Assembly (NCBI RefSeq): GCF_011299595.1
Contig: NZ_CP049867.1
Location: 1,550,001-1,614,000 of the forward strand
Length of the DNA: 64,000 nt
Source: Nocardioides sp. HDW12B
GTDB taxonomy: Bacteria; Actinomycetota; Actinomycetes; Propionibacteriales; Nocardioidaceae
Direction: 5' to 3'
The position numbers were made by a program, and so were the translations under genes. Numbering within the stretch: position 1 is the stretch's first letter; every line of letters begins with the position of its first letter. The notes under the pieces were generated by a model that saw nothing but the letters and a program-made list of their open reading frames with translations, had not been told where the DNA came from and did no database searches. This document shows positions 1-8,986 of this stretch, piece by piece.

Positions 1-471
1 CGTGAAGCCGGCCCGGTTCAGCCGGGAGATGACGGTCGGGAACCTCAGGTCCGAGGGACGGTCCAGCGTGCGCACCTCACCGAGCTCGCGGTCGTAGACC
101 GTGTTGGCCGGGACGCCGGTGCGGTCCGGGCGCACGCCGGTCATCATCATCGTGTGGTTCGGGATGGTCTCCATGACCGGCAGCGACTGGGCGCGCGGGT
201 AGTCGAACCCGCCGGCCCGCAGGCTCGCCAGGGTGGGGGTCAGCTCGGGCGTGATCTCGCCCGGCCGGCAGCCGTCCACGACGAGGACGTAGGCGCGCCG
301 ACGCCCGCGAGCGGCGTACGCCGGGGCGCCGACGGCCGCGCTGACGAGGGTCGCGGCGCCCGCGGCGCCGGCGACGCCGCCGACGCGCAGGAGGGTGCGG
401 CGGTCCAGGTCCGCGCCGAAGCGACCGGAGTCAGGACCAGCACCGGACGAGGAGCTCGGCAGGTCGCACAT
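1..471 (-). CDS. Alkaline phosphatase family protein (type I phosphodiesterase/nucleotide pyrophosphatase), C-terminus cut off
   Basis: The first 157 codons lie in the window; the gene continues beyond base 1. The N-terminus carries DRRTLLRVGG followed by an Ala-rich stretch ending in APAYAA, a twin-arginine-like signal. The mature part starts AYVLVVDGCRPGEITPELTP and continues to IPNHTMMMTGVRPDRTGV, matching the type I phosphodiesterase/nucleotide pyrophosphatase fold: the metal-binding Asp in VVDG and the Asn-His-Thr segment in place of the usual nucleophile region. The predicted role is extracellular hydrolysis of phosphate esters or diesters. The ATG overlaps the TGA of phoD (TGATG), so the two are almost certainly translated together from the promoter upstream of phoD. 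Substrate cannot be told from the fragment. Confidence 0.75.
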   Translation of the reverse strand, partial: MCDLPSSSSGAGPDSGRFGADLDRRTLLRVGGVAGAAGAATLVSAAVGAPAYAARGRRRAYVLVVDGCRPGEITPELTPTLASLRAGGFDYPRAQSLPVMETIPNHTMMMTGVRPDRTGVPANTVYDRELGEVRTLDRPSDLRFPTVISRLNRAGFT

Positions 472-2153
472 CAGCCGTCGATCCCCTGCTCGACCCGGGT
501 GACGCTCTGGGAGTTCACGGTGGTGGCCCAGCTCTGCTCGCGGCGGCTGCCGGCGTCGCGGTCGCGGCGGTCGCTGATCACGAAGTAGTCGACCTGCAGC
601 CGGTCGCGGGTGACGTCGACGACCGAGTAGCCGTGGTCGTCGAAGTTGAGGTACTTGATGTGCCGGTTGGCGGTCTTGATCGCCTCCTCGACCGCGATGC
701 TCGAGGTGCGCGGCGGCGAGCCGGTGATGTCGTCGAGGTTGTTGCTGGTCACGCTCGTGCAGACGAACTCGGTGGCCACGGAGTCCGTGACCGGGTAGGT
801 GCTGGCGTCCAGCGGCACGTCGCACGCCCACGCGGAGTGGATGTCGCCGGTGAGGAAGACGGCGTTGAGCACGCCGTGGTCGCGCAGGTGGGCGAGCACC
901 TCGCGCCGGTCGGCGGTGTAGCCGTCCCACTGGTCGACGTTGTAGGGCACCCCCTCCGGCGGCAGCAGCCCGGTGGTGTCCTGGATGCCCTGCAGGGCAT
1001 CGGCGGGCAGGTTCGCCAGGCGCACCGGCGCGATCATGACGGGGTTGCCCACGACCTTCCACAGCGCGCGGTCCTCGGCGAGCGACTGCTTGAGCCACGC
1101 CATCTGCCGGTCGCCGGTGATGGTGCGCGCGGGGTCGTCGACCGCCGGCTCCACGGGAGCGGCGGCCTGCTTCGACCGGTAGGTGCGCAGGTCGAGCATG
1201 GACAGCTCGAGGAGCCGGCCGAAGCGCAGCCGGCGGTAGAGACGGGTGCCGTCCCCGACGGCGGCGGCGTCGCCCATGCGGGTCGGCATCCACTCGTCGT
1301 ACGCGCGGTGGGCGCGGGCCCGGCGGGCGAGGTAGTCGCCCTCGGAGGAGTCGTGGTTCTCCGCGCCGCGGCGCCACTGGTCGTTGGTGACCTCGTGGTC
1401 GTCCCAGGTGGTGACGAAGGCGGCCTTGGCGTGCAGGCGCTGCAGGTCGGGGTCCTGCTTGTACTGCGCGTGCCGGCGCCGGTAGTCGCGCAGGCTGACG
1501 ATCTCCTTCGGCGGGTCGTGGCGGCGGATGTCCTCCTCGCCCTGGCCGTAGCCGTACTCGCCGGGGCCGTACTCGTAGATGTAGTCGCCCATGTGCAGCA
1601 CGGCGTCGAGGTCGTCGCGGTCGGCGAGGTGGCGGTAGGGCGAGAAGAAGCCGGCCTGCAGGTTGGAGCAGGAGACCAGGCCGAAGCGGAGGTGGCCGTT
1701 GTCGGCGCCCTCGGCCGGAGCGGTGCGGGTGCGCCCGGTCCGGCTGGTGCCGCCCCCGTAGGTGAAGCGGTAGAAGTAGTCGGTGGCCGGGCTGAGGCCA
1801 CGGGCGTCGAGCTTGACGGTGTGGTCGCGCCCGGAGCCGGTGCGCACGCGACCCGACGCCACCACCCGGCGGAAGTCGGGGTCGGTGGCGACCTGCCACC
1901 CGACGGTGACGGTTGGGCCGGCGCCGCTGCCGGGCTGGGCGGCCTCGGTCGGGGTGACCCGGGTCCAGAGCAGGACGCTGCGTGGACGGGGGTCGCCGCT
2001 GGCGACGCCGTGGCGGAAGTGACGGCTGGCGGCGGACGCTGGGCCGCCCGTGGCGCCGGCCACGGTCAGCGCGGCGGCGGAGGCTCCGGCGGTGGCGATG
2101 AGGGTACGGCGGTCCAGGGCGAGCGGGCTGGACGGGGAGGTCGGGGGGGTCAT
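471..2153 (-). CDS. phoD: Alkaline phosphatase D (PhoD family), Tat-exported
   Basis: 560 residues, normal length for PhoD. The N-terminus has LDRRTLIATAG and an Ala-rich segment ending ASAASRHF, a Tat signal, as expected for PhoD enzymes that fold with metals before export. Then HGVASGDPRPRSVLLWTRV (PhoD N-terminal Ig-like domain), FGLVSCSN, LDAVLHMGDYIYEYG, TWDDHEVTND and FLTGDIHSAWA supply the metal-binding Asp, Asn and His residues of the PhoD phosphatase domain. It releases phosphate from mono- and diesters outside the cell, normally Ca/Fe dependent. First gene of an operon with the downstream phosphatase (one-base stop/start overlap). A direct-repeat PHO-box candidate lies about 50-70 bases upstream. 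Confidence 0.95.
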   Translation of the reverse strand: MTPPTSPSSPLALDRRTLIATAGASAAALTVAGATGGPASAASRHFRHGVASGDPRPRSVLLWTRVTPTEAAQPGSGAGPTVTVGWQVATDPDFRRVVASGRVRTGSGRDHTVKLDARGLSPATDYFYRFTYGGGTSRTGRTRTAPAEGADNGHLRFGLVSCSNLQAGFFSPYRHLADRDDLDAVLHMGDYIYEYGPGEYGYGQGEEDIRRHDPPKEIVSLRDYRRRHAQYKQDPDLQRLHAKAAFVTTWDDHEVTNDQWRRGAENHDSSEGDYLARRARAHRAYDEWMPTRMGDAAAVGDGTRLYRRLRFGRLLELSMLDLRTYRSKQAAAPVEPAVDDPARTITGDRQMAWLKQSLAEDRALWKVVGNPVMIAPVRLANLPADALQGIQDTTGLLPPEGVPYNVDQWDGYTADRREVLAHLRDHGVLNAVFLTGDIHSAWACDVPLDASTYPVTDSVATEFVCTSVTSNNLDDITGSPPRTSSIAVEEAIKTANRHIKYLNFDDHGYSVVDVTRDRLQVDYFVISDRRDRDAGSRREQSWATTVNSQSVTRVEQGIDG

Positions 2154-2202
2154 ACGTACACCAACCCACTTTCTGCGCGAAGGTGACGGCCTGCGCCGCC
2201 CT

Positions 2203-2224
2203 GTTCACCCAGACTTCACCGGTT
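2203..2224 (+). promoter_or_regulatory. Candidate PHO box (PhoP site) upstream of phoD
   Basis: Two adjacent 11-bp units, GTTCACCCAGA (2203-2213) and CTTCACCGGTT (2214-2224), repeat TTCACC with exactly 11-bp period. This matches the Streptomyces PHO box layout, in which PhoP dimers bind 11-bp direct repeats of the GTTCACC type. It lies 50-71 bases upstream of the phoD start. The repeat reads on the plus strand, opposite to phoD, so orientation is a caveat; it could also affect the divergent helicase gene. Confidence 0.55.
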
Positions 2225-2304
2225 CGGCGTCGTTGTCAGTCGTTTGCCGGGGTCGGCACGCACCTGTGACCGCACGCGTGGGGCGTCGTGGGGGTGGGGC
2301 CGCA

Positions 2305-2310
2305 TAGGGT
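2305..2310 (+). promoter_or_regulatory. -10 element TAGGGT, probable leaderless start of the SNF2 gene
   Basis: TAGGGT ends seven bases before the ATG at 2318 and no Shine-Dalgarno sequence precedes that ATG, so transcription probably begins at or next to the start codon. Confidence 0.5.
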
Positions 2311-2317
2311 CGCCGTG

Positions 2318-5300
2318 ATGTCGATCTGGAGCCACTTCGACGAGCCGGAGCTGATCCGCACCTTCGGCCGCGCGACCTACGAGCGGGGGCGCGAGTACGC
2401 CCTGTCCGGCTCCGTCCTGGGGCTCCAGGTCCAGGACTCCGGTGCTGCGGTCACCCTGCTGCAGGGCGACGTCACCGGCAGTCGCACGTTCGACTACGCC
2501 ACGAGCGTGACGCTGGTGGACCAGCCCGGCTCGCCGTGGCTCGACTCCCGCTGCACGTGCCCGGTCAGCCGGCTGTGCAAGCACGCCGTCGCGGTCGTGG
2601 TGGCCGCCCGCGAGCAGGAGGAGAGTGGAGCGGGCCGCGGCCCGGACTGGGAGCGGGTCCTCGACGAGGTGCTCGACGAGCTGGCCGACGCCGCCGGGGA
2701 GCAGGCGACGCCCACCCGCGACCTCGGGCTCGAGATCGGCCTGTCGCAGGCCTCCGCGGGCGCCGGGCGGGGCGCGTGGGGCAGCGGGCGCAGCCGCGCC
2801 GCCGGGTCCGACGACGCACCGGCACCGGGCCGGCTCCGGGTGCGGCCGGTGCAGCGCAGCCTCAAGGGCACCTGGGCCCGCACCCACGTGTCGTGGACCG
2901 AGGTGCCGAACCTCGAGCACCGCGCCGACGTCGACGTCGCGCAGGCCCGCGCGCTGACCCAGCTGCTGGCCGCCCACCAGGTGACCAACCGCCAGACCTG
3001 GCCCGGCGCGGAGCCGCAGCTCGCGCTGGGCTCGTTCGGTCCGTCGCTGTGGTCCCTGCTGGACGCGGCGGTCGCGACCGGGGTGGCGCTGGTGCCCGGC
3101 AAGGACGTCCGGTCGTTGCGGCTGGCCGAGACGACGGCGCGGGTGGCCCTCGACGTGAGCGGGCAGGCGGGTGCGCCGTCGGACCTCGCGGCCGGGAACC
3201 CGGCCGACGGGCCGGTGGAGGACCTGGGCGTCCGGCTCGGGGTGCGGCTCGACGGCGACTGGCACCCGGGCGCCCGGGTCGAGGTGCTGGCGCCGGTGGC
3301 CGGGTCCGCCCGTGCCGCCGCGCCGACGGGGCACGGGGTGGCCCTGTGGGACGGCGAGGACGGGGTCTGGGACGTGCTGCTGGCTCCGGTCGACCGGCCC
3401 GTCGGGGCCCGGGTCGGGCGTGCGCTGCGGGCAGGCGACCGGTTCGTCGTACCAGCGGGGGAGCGGGAGCGGCTCACCGGCGACTACCTGCCCCGGCTGC
3501 AGCGCCACCTGCCGGTCGGCTCCTCCGACGCCAGCGTGGTGGTGGCCGAGGCCCCGCGCCCCCGCCTGGCGCTGGAGGTGACCTGGGCCGCGGTCGACGA
3601 GGTGGCGCTGTCGTGGTCCTGGCGCTACCGGGCCGGGGCCGACGACCGGGTCTACGCCCTCGGTGACACCCGGGGCCTGCGCGGGATCCGGGCGCCCGAG
3701 CAGGAGGCCTCGATCCTGGCCGCGCTGCGGCTCGACGAGGAGCAGACCTACCGGCTGTGCGGCGGGCGTCGCGAGCACGGGCTCATCGGTGAGCAGGTGA
3801 TCACCGGGCCTGCGGTCATCGGGTTCGTCGACGACACCCTCGTGCCGCTGGAGGCGTCGGGACAGGTGGAGATCGAGGAGACCGGGCACCGTCCGGACTT
3901 CACCGAGCTCCACGAGCAGCCGGAGGTCAGCTTCACCTCGGCTCCCGAGCAGCCCGGGCCGGGCAGCCCGACCGACTGGCTGGACCTGCAGGTGGTGATC
4001 CGGATCGGCACCCGGCCGCTCGGGCTGGCACAGGTGCTGGAGGCGATGACGCTCGGGGCCGAGCGGATCATCCTGCGCGACGGCGCCCACGTGCGCATCG
4101 ACCGGCCCGAGTTCGCCGAGCTGCGCGCGCTGGTGACCGCGGCGCGCGAGCTGGTCGAGCAGCCCACCGACGGGGTGCGGGTCTCCCGCTCCGACCTCGG
4201 GCTCTGGGCCGAGCTCGCCGACCTCGGCATCGTCGACGCCCAGGCGTCGGCCTGGACGCGGGCGGCGCTCGCGCTGCGCGACCTGGAGGGCCTGCCCGAG
4301 GTCGAGCCGGACGTCGACGCCGAGCTGCGTCCCTACCAGCTCGACGGGTTCCGCTGGCTGGCGTTCCTGTGGTCCCGCGGTCTGGGCGGGATCCTGGCCG
4401 ACGACATGGGGCTGGGCAAGACGCTGCAGACCCTGGCCCTCGTCGCCCACGCCCGGCGGGAGGGGTCGGCGCCGTTCCTCGTCGTCGCGCCCACCTCCGT
4501 GGTGGCGACCTGGGCCCACGAGGCGGCCACGTTCGTGCCCGGTCTGACCACCCGCACCGTCACCGAGTCGCGCGCCCGCCGCGGGGTGGGGCTCGACCAG
4601 GTCGTCGACGGCGCCGACCTCGTGGTGACCTCCTACACGCTCTACCGGATGGAGGCCGCGGAGTACGCCGCGCGCTCCTGGGGCGGGCTGGTCCTCGACG
4701 AGGCCCAGACCGTGAAGAACCACGAGGGCAAGACCTACCAGGCCGTCCGGCGGCTCGACGTACCGTTCCGGCTGGCGCTCAGCGGGACCCCGATGGAGAA
4801 CCGGCTGATGGAGCTGTGGTCGCTGCTGTCGATCGTCGCGCCCGGGCTCTACGCCTACCCCGACCGGTTCCGCGAGGCGGTGGCGAACCCCGTCGAGAAG
4901 GAGGGCGACCAGCAGGTCCTCGAGCGCTTCCGCCGCCGGATCCGGCCCTTCCTGCTGCGGCGCACCAAGGACCTGGTGGCGCGCGACCTGCCGCCCAAGC
5001 AGGAGCAGGTCCTCGAGGTCACGCTCACCCCGCGGCACCGGCGGATCTACCAGACCCACCTGCAGCGGGAGCGCCAGAACGTCCTCGGCCTGCTCGGCGA
5101 CTTCGACAAGCAGCGGATGGCGATCTTCACCTCGCTCACCCGGCTGCGCCAGCTGAGCCTCGACGCCTCCCTGCTCTCCGAGGAGTACGCCGGCACCGGC
5201 TCGGCCAAGATCGACACCCTCGTCGACCACCTGCAGGAGGTCCTGGCCGAGGGCCACCGCGCGCTGGTGTTCAGCCAGTTCACGTCGTTCCTGCGGCGGG

Positions 5301-5707
5301 TGCGCGACCGGCTGGACGCCGAGGGCATCACCTCGACCTACCTCGACGGCGCCACCCGCCGCCGGGGCGAGGTGGTCAGCGAGTTCAAGGAGGGCGACGC
5401 GGGCGTCTTCCTCATCAGCCTGAAGGCGGGCGGCGTGGGGCTGACCCTCACCGAGGCCGACTACGTCTTCGTGATGGACCCGTGGTGGAACCCGGCCGTC
5501 GAGGCGCAGGCCGTCGACCGGGCGCACCGCATCGGGCAGACCCGGCCGGTGATCGTCTACCGGATGGTCTCGGTCGACACCGTCGAGGAGAAGGTCATGG
5601 AGCTCAAGGCCCGCAAGGCCGACCTCTTCGCGCGCGTGCTCGACGGCGGCGGGGGAGCGGGCACGCCGCTGACCGCCGACGACGTCCGCGCCCTCTTCGA
5701 CGACTGA
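2318..5707 (+). CDS. SWIM zinc-finger / SNF2-family DNA helicase
   Basis: 1129 residues. The ATG at 2318 is chosen because MSIWSHFDEPELIRTFG is the conserved start of the family and TAGGGT lies just upstream; reading on from 2288 adds only a short low-quality extension. N-terminal SWIM motif C79-x-C81-x5-C87-x-H89 (zinc, nucleic-acid or protein binding). The C-terminal half is a complete SNF2 ATPase: DDMGLGKT Walker A (about 695-702), DEAQ box (about 794), ALSGTPMEN, and motif VI in QAVDRAHRIGQTRPV. Bacterial members of this family translocate on duplex DNA and are linked to RNA-polymerase recycling or repair; the exact job here is not known. Flanked by divergent phoD and, downstream, a small membrane protein gene. 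Confidence 0.93.
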   Translation: MSIWSHFDEPELIRTFGRATYERGREYALSGSVLGLQVQDSGAAVTLLQGDVTGSRTFDYATSVTLVDQPGSPWLDSRCTCPVSRLCKHAVAVVVAAREQEESGAGRGPDWERVLDEVLDELADAAGEQATPTRDLGLEIGLSQASAGAGRGAWGSGRSRAAGSDDAPAPGRLRVRPVQRSLKGTWARTHVSWTEVPNLEHRADVDVAQARALTQLLAAHQVTNRQTWPGAEPQLALGSFGPSLWSLLDAAVATGVALVPGKDVRSLRLAETTARVALDVSGQAGAPSDLAAGNPADGPVEDLGVRLGVRLDGDWHPGARVEVLAPVAGSARAAAPTGHGVALWDGEDGVWDVLLAPVDRPVGARVGRALRAGDRFVVPAGERERLTGDYLPRLQRHLPVGSSDASVVVAEAPRPRLALEVTWAAVDEVALSWSWRYRAGADDRVYALGDTRGLRGIRAPEQEASILAALRLDEEQTYRLCGGRREHGLIGEQVITGPAVIGFVDDTLVPLEASGQVEIEETGHRPDFTELHEQPEVSFTSAPEQPGPGSPTDWLDLQVVIRIGTRPLGLAQVLEAMTLGAERIILRDGAHVRIDRPEFAELRALVTAARELVEQPTDGVRVSRSDLGLWAELADLGIVDAQASAWTRAALALRDLEGLPEVEPDVDAELRPYQLDGFRWLAFLWSRGLGGILADDMGLGKTLQTLALVAHARREGSAPFLVVAPTSVVATWAHEAATFVPGLTTRTVTESRARRGVGLDQVVDGADLVVTSYTLYRMEAAEYAARSWGGLVLDEAQTVKNHEGKTYQAVRRLDVPFRLALSGTPMENRLMELWSLLSIVAPGLYAYPDRFREAVANPVEKEGDQQVLERFRRRIRPFLLRRTKDLVARDLPPKQEQVLEVTLTPRHRRIYQTHLQRERQNVLGLLGDFDKQRMAIFTSLTRLRQLSLDASLLSEEYAGTGSAKIDTLVDHLQEVLAEGHRALVFSQFTSFLRRVRDRLDAEGITSTYLDGATRRRGEVVSEFKEGDAGVFLISLKAGGVGLTLTEADYVFVMDPWWNPAVEAQAVDRAHRIGQTRPVIVYRMVSVDTVEEKVMELKARKADLFARVLDGGGGAGTPLTADDVRALFDD

Positions 5708-5798
5708 CGCGCCGCGACTCGCGGACGCGCGGACCGTCCGAGCCCTACCATCGGCCCACGGAGGCCGACGCCGGGCCGTCCGCGGACGAGGGGGAGTC

Positions 5799-6170
5799 AT
5801 GCTGCGACTGGTCGAATTCGCCGGGCCGGTGATCCTGGTGCTCTGGATCTACTGCGTGGTCAGCGTGATCCTCACCCCCGACGGTGCCACCCGGAACCTC
5901 CCCAAGCTCGCCTGGCTGTTCCTCGTGTTGCTGTTCCCGCTGGTCGGCAGCATCGCCTGGCTGGTGGCGGGACGCCCCGACACGGCCGGCTCGCGCCGCT
6001 CGTCCCACGAGCGGGAGGCCCCGGCGTTCCCCGAGTACGACCGACCGGGCCGCGCCGCCGGCGTCACCGCGGAGTCCGACGAGGAGTTCCTCCGCCGGGT
6101 CCGCGAGCGCGCGGAGCAGCAGCGCCGGACCGAGCAGGAACGACGGCGCCGGGAGGCCGGCGACGCCTGA
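5799..6170 (+). CDS. PLDc_N domain membrane protein
   Basis: 123 residues. Two hydrophobic helices span residues about 5-26 and 38-61 (PVILVLWIYCVVSVI and LAWLFLVLLFPLVGSIAWLV), joined by a short loop containing LTPDG; this is the Phospholipase_D-nuclease N-terminal (PLDc_N) domain, found as a stand-alone protein in many actinobacteria without catalytic HKD motifs. The C-terminus is a charged Arg/Glu-rich cytoplasmic tail (EEFLRRVRERAEQQRRTEQERRRRE), probably helical. The start is supported by GAGGGGGAG six bases upstream. No enzymatic function is expected; the family role is unknown. Convergent with the WS/DGAT gene. Confidence 0.85.
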   Translation: MLRLVEFAGPVILVLWIYCVVSVILTPDGATRNLPKLAWLFLVLLFPLVGSIAWLVAGRPDTAGSRRSSHEREAPAFPEYDRPGRAAGVTAESDEEFLRRVRERAEQQRRTEQERRRREAGDA

Positions 6171-6181
6171 CGACGTCAGGC
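6165..6181. terminator. Hairpin over the PLDc_N stop codon, possible bidirectional terminator
   Basis: GCCTGACG and CGTCAGGC arms are separated by one base and include the TGA at 6168-6170. A 13-bp copy, GACGACGTCAGGC, recurs at 6200-6212 over the stop of the convergent acyltransferase gene. No T-tract follows, so terminator function is tentative. Confidence 0.3.
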
Positions 6182-6206
6182 CGACCGCCTCGCGTCGTCG
6201 ACGACG

Positions 6207-7619
6207 TCAGGCGGAGATGCCGCAGGCCTCCTCGAGGCCGGACAGCTCGTCGTCGAGGTGGGTCAGCAGACGTTGCAGCTTCGGAGCGGTCCGGCGACAG
6301 CCGGTGAGGCCGAAGTTCATCATACCGTTGTACGACGTGCAGGTGACGTTCATGGCCTGCCCGTGCACCGGGATCGACATCGGGTACATGCCCTGCAGCT
6401 CCGCTCCGCTCATGTAGAGCGTCGTCCGCGGACCCGGCACGTTCGAGATCACCAGGTTGAACGGCGGGCGCGTGATGCCCTGCATCCGCAGCATCGGCTG
6501 CAGCACGACCGGACTGACGCCGAGCCCGCTCATGGCGAGGATCTGCGTCGGCGTCATGCTCGCCAGCGCCTCCTTGCCGGCGTTGACCGAGCGGTGGATC
6601 GCCTCGAGGCGGGCACCGCTGTCGGGCTCGTCGGTGGCCAGCTTCACCATGATGGTGCCCACCGCGTTGCCGCCGGAGGCGTCCGCCGACTGGGCCGAGT
6701 CGAGCTTGAGGCTGACCGGCACCATCGCGATCAGCGACTGGCTCGGCAGCTCGTCCATCTCGAGCAGGTAGTGCCGCAGCGCGCCGCTGCACATGGCCAG
6801 CACCACGTCGTTGACGGTTGTGCCGGAGGCCTTGCCGATGGCCTTGATGCGGTCCAGCGACCACTGCTGCGCCGCGAAGCGCCGAGCGCCGGTGATCTTC
6901 TGGTTGAGGATCGTGCGGGGTGCGTAGAGCGAGATCGGTGCGGTCTCGTTGCGCAGGCCGCGGTTGAGGGTCTTGAGGAGCGCGAAGGGCAGTCCGGCCG
7001 CCTCCGAGCTGACCGCCAGCGCACTGCGGAACGCTCCCACCGGGAGGTCCATCAGGCGCTGGCTGGTCTCCTCCTGGTCCCGCTCGGCCTTCGCGGCCGC
7101 CTGCCGCGCCGCCCACGCCGGCGGGGTGTCGGTGACGGAGGGGTCGGTGTCCATGGTGGCCTGGAGCAGCCGCATCGCGGCCACGCCGTCGACGAGCGCG
7201 TGGTGCAGCTTGCTGTAGATCGCGATGCGCCCGTCCTGCAGGCCCTCGATGAAGTGCAGCTCCCACAGCGGCCGTTCGCGAGCGAGCCGGGTGCCGTGCA
7301 GCCGTCCGCACAGCTCGAGCAGCTCGCGCACCCGTCCAGGGGCGGGCAGCGCGCTGTGGCGCACGTGGTACTCCAGGTCGAACTCGTCGTCCTCGGTCCA
7401 GAACCAGGTGCCGGCGGTGGTCAGTGAGCGCTTGGGGCGCTTGAGGTAGAGCGGCGCGATGTCGGTGACCTGCAACGAGCGCTCGAACTGCTCGCGCCCC
7501 CACTCGGGGCCGGCGCCGTCGGGCGGGGTGAACAGCTGCAGCCCGCCGACGTGCATCGGGGTGTTGCGCGACTCCGCCAGCATGAAGCCCTGCGCGGTCG
7601 GGTCCATCGGCACGAACAT
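6207..7619 (-). CDS. Wax ester synthase / acyl-CoA:diacylglycerol acyltransferase (WS/DGAT)
   Basis: 470 residues, the usual length. The catalytic HHxxxDG motif is present as H139-H140-ALV-D144-G145 in KLHHALVDGVAAMRLL, and the second-half signature PFNLVISNVPGPRTTLYMSGA is intact. The start MFVPMDPTAQGFMLAESRNTPMHVGGLQLF is typical of the actinobacterial Tgs family. It transfers acyl groups from acyl-CoA to diacylglycerol or fatty alcohols to form storage triacylglycerol or wax esters at the membrane. AGAGGAC lies about seven bases upstream of ATG. Single-gene unit, divergent from the FUSC gene. Confidence 0.93.
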   Translation of the reverse strand: MFVPMDPTAQGFMLAESRNTPMHVGGLQLFTPPDGAGPEWGREQFERSLQVTDIAPLYLKRPKRSLTTAGTWFWTEDDEFDLEYHVRHSALPAPGRVRELLELCGRLHGTRLARERPLWELHFIEGLQDGRIAIYSKLHHALVDGVAAMRLLQATMDTDPSVTDTPPAWAARQAAAKAERDQEETSQRLMDLPVGAFRSALAVSSEAAGLPFALLKTLNRGLRNETAPISLYAPRTILNQKITGARRFAAQQWSLDRIKAIGKASGTTVNDVVLAMCSGALRHYLLEMDELPSQSLIAMVPVSLKLDSAQSADASGGNAVGTIMVKLATDEPDSGARLEAIHRSVNAGKEALASMTPTQILAMSGLGVSPVVLQPMLRMQGITRPPFNLVISNVPGPRTTLYMSGAELQGMYPMSIPVHGQAMNVTCTSYNGMMNFGLTGCRRTAPKLQRLLTHLDDELSGLEEACGISA

Positions 7620-7785
7620 GGGTGTCCTCTCGTCCGCCGACCCTCGCCGGGCCCTGGCCGGTCATCGGCCGTCCCGGCCATCCTGAGTCATCGTCGGCAC
7701 TGCCACCATGCGCCGTGGACGCACGCCCAAACCGCGATGACGGTCCCGGTTCGCCAGGCGGGCCCGTGCGCGGGACGATGGGGCC

Positions 7786-8922
7786 ATGACGGCGAGCAGA
7801 CCCGCGGGCGCGGGCGCGACACCGGCGTGGGACCTCGCCGTACGCCGCGGCCGGTCCTCGGCGCGCGCGCGGGTGGCCCGGCTCCGGGCGAAGTCCTGGC
7901 ACGTCGGGCAGGCCGCGCTGGCCGCCGGTGCGGCCTGGTTCGTCGCCTCCGACCTGCTCGGACACCCCAACCCGTTCTTCGCCCCGATCGCGGCGGTCGT
8001 GAGCCTCGGCACGTCGTACGGCCAACGGCTCCGACGGGTCGCGGAGGTGACCCTGGGCGTCGCCATCGGCGTGCTCATCGCCGACCTCGTCGTCATCTGC
8101 ATCGGCAGCGGGTGGTGGCAGCTGACGGTGGTGGTGGCGCTCGCGATGTCCGCGGCGCTGCTGCTCGACGCCGGGGTCGTCTTCGTGACCCAGGCGGCCG
8201 TGCAGTCGATCGTGGTCGCCTCCCTCATCACCGACCCCAGCCAGGCGCTGCTGCGCTGGACCGACGCGCTGGTCGGGGGCGCGGTCGCGCTGGTCGCCGC
8301 GACGGTGGTGCCGCGCGCGCCGCTGCGGCAACCGGGGCTGCAGGCGGCGCGGGTGCTCGAGAAGATCGCGGGGCTGCTGCGCGGTGCCGGCCAGGGGCTC
8401 GGGGACGGCGACGTGGAGGAGCTGCTCGACCTGCTCTCCGACGCCCGCACCACGGACGTGCTCATCGGCGAGCTCACCCAGGCCGCCGGCGAGGGGCTCT
8501 CCGTCGTGGCCTCGTCGCCGTTCCGGCTGCGCCACCGCGGGGCCGTGCGCCAGATGTCGGAGCTCGTCGAGCCGCTCGACCTGGCGCTGCGCAACACCCG
8601 GGTGCTCGTGCGCCGGGCCGCGGTCGCGGCCTACCGCCGCGACCCCGTGCCGCCGGGGTACGCCGTGCTGTGCGCCGACCTGGCCGACCTGGTGGACCGG
8701 CTCGCCGAGGAGCTGCGCGGAGACCGGCACCCCGAGGAGCTGCAGGCCGAGCTGGTCGCCCTCGCCGAGGCGAGCTCGCGGGTGGAGCGCACCGACGAGC
8801 TGTCCGCCGAGGTGGTGCTGGCGCAGCTGCGCTCGATCATCGCCGACCTGCTCCGCATCACCGGGATGGGGAGCCTGGAGGCCACCGACGCGATCCCGCC
8901 GCTCGGTCGGGACCGGCCCTGA
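7786..8922 (+). CDS. FUSC-family membrane protein (aromatic acid exporter-like)
   Basis: 378 residues. After a basic N-terminus, the segment from about 45 to 180 contains repeated hydrophobic helices (VGQAALAAGAAWFVASDLLG, FFAPIAAVVSLGTSYGQRLRR, GVAIGVLIADLVVICIG, ALVGGAVALVAATVV), with the FUSC signature F-F-A-P-I-A-A-V near residue 62. The C-terminal half (about 190-378) is soluble and helical with many Glu/Arg heptads. Fusaric-acid-resistance/AaeB-like proteins export small aromatic compounds; in actinobacteria substrates are mostly unknown. Its upstream gene is divergent. Confidence 0.82.
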   Translation: MTASRPAGAGATPAWDLAVRRGRSSARARVARLRAKSWHVGQAALAAGAAWFVASDLLGHPNPFFAPIAAVVSLGTSYGQRLRRVAEVTLGVAIGVLIADLVVICIGSGWWQLTVVVALAMSAALLLDAGVVFVTQAAVQSIVVASLITDPSQALLRWTDALVGGAVALVAATVVPRAPLRQPGLQAARVLEKIAGLLRGAGQGLGDGDVEELLDLLSDARTTDVLIGELTQAAGEGLSVVASSPFRLRHRGAVRQMSELVEPLDLALRNTRVLVRRAAVAAYRRDPVPPGYAVLCADLADLVDRLAEELRGDRHPEELQAELVALAEASSRVERTDELSAEVVLAQLRSIIADLLRITGMGSLEATDAIPPLGRDRP

Positions 8923-8986
8923 CCCGCCCCCGACCGGACGCGGTCCGGGGTGCCCGACGCGCCGTTGTGCACCGGCGGAGGCGCTG

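Noticed and set aside
2216-5800. 1194-codon open frame on the minus strand opposite the SNF2 helicase gene
   Set aside because: Low-complexity Arg/Gly/Gln/His translation, no domains; an artefact of strong third-position G/C bias opposite a genuine helicase gene.
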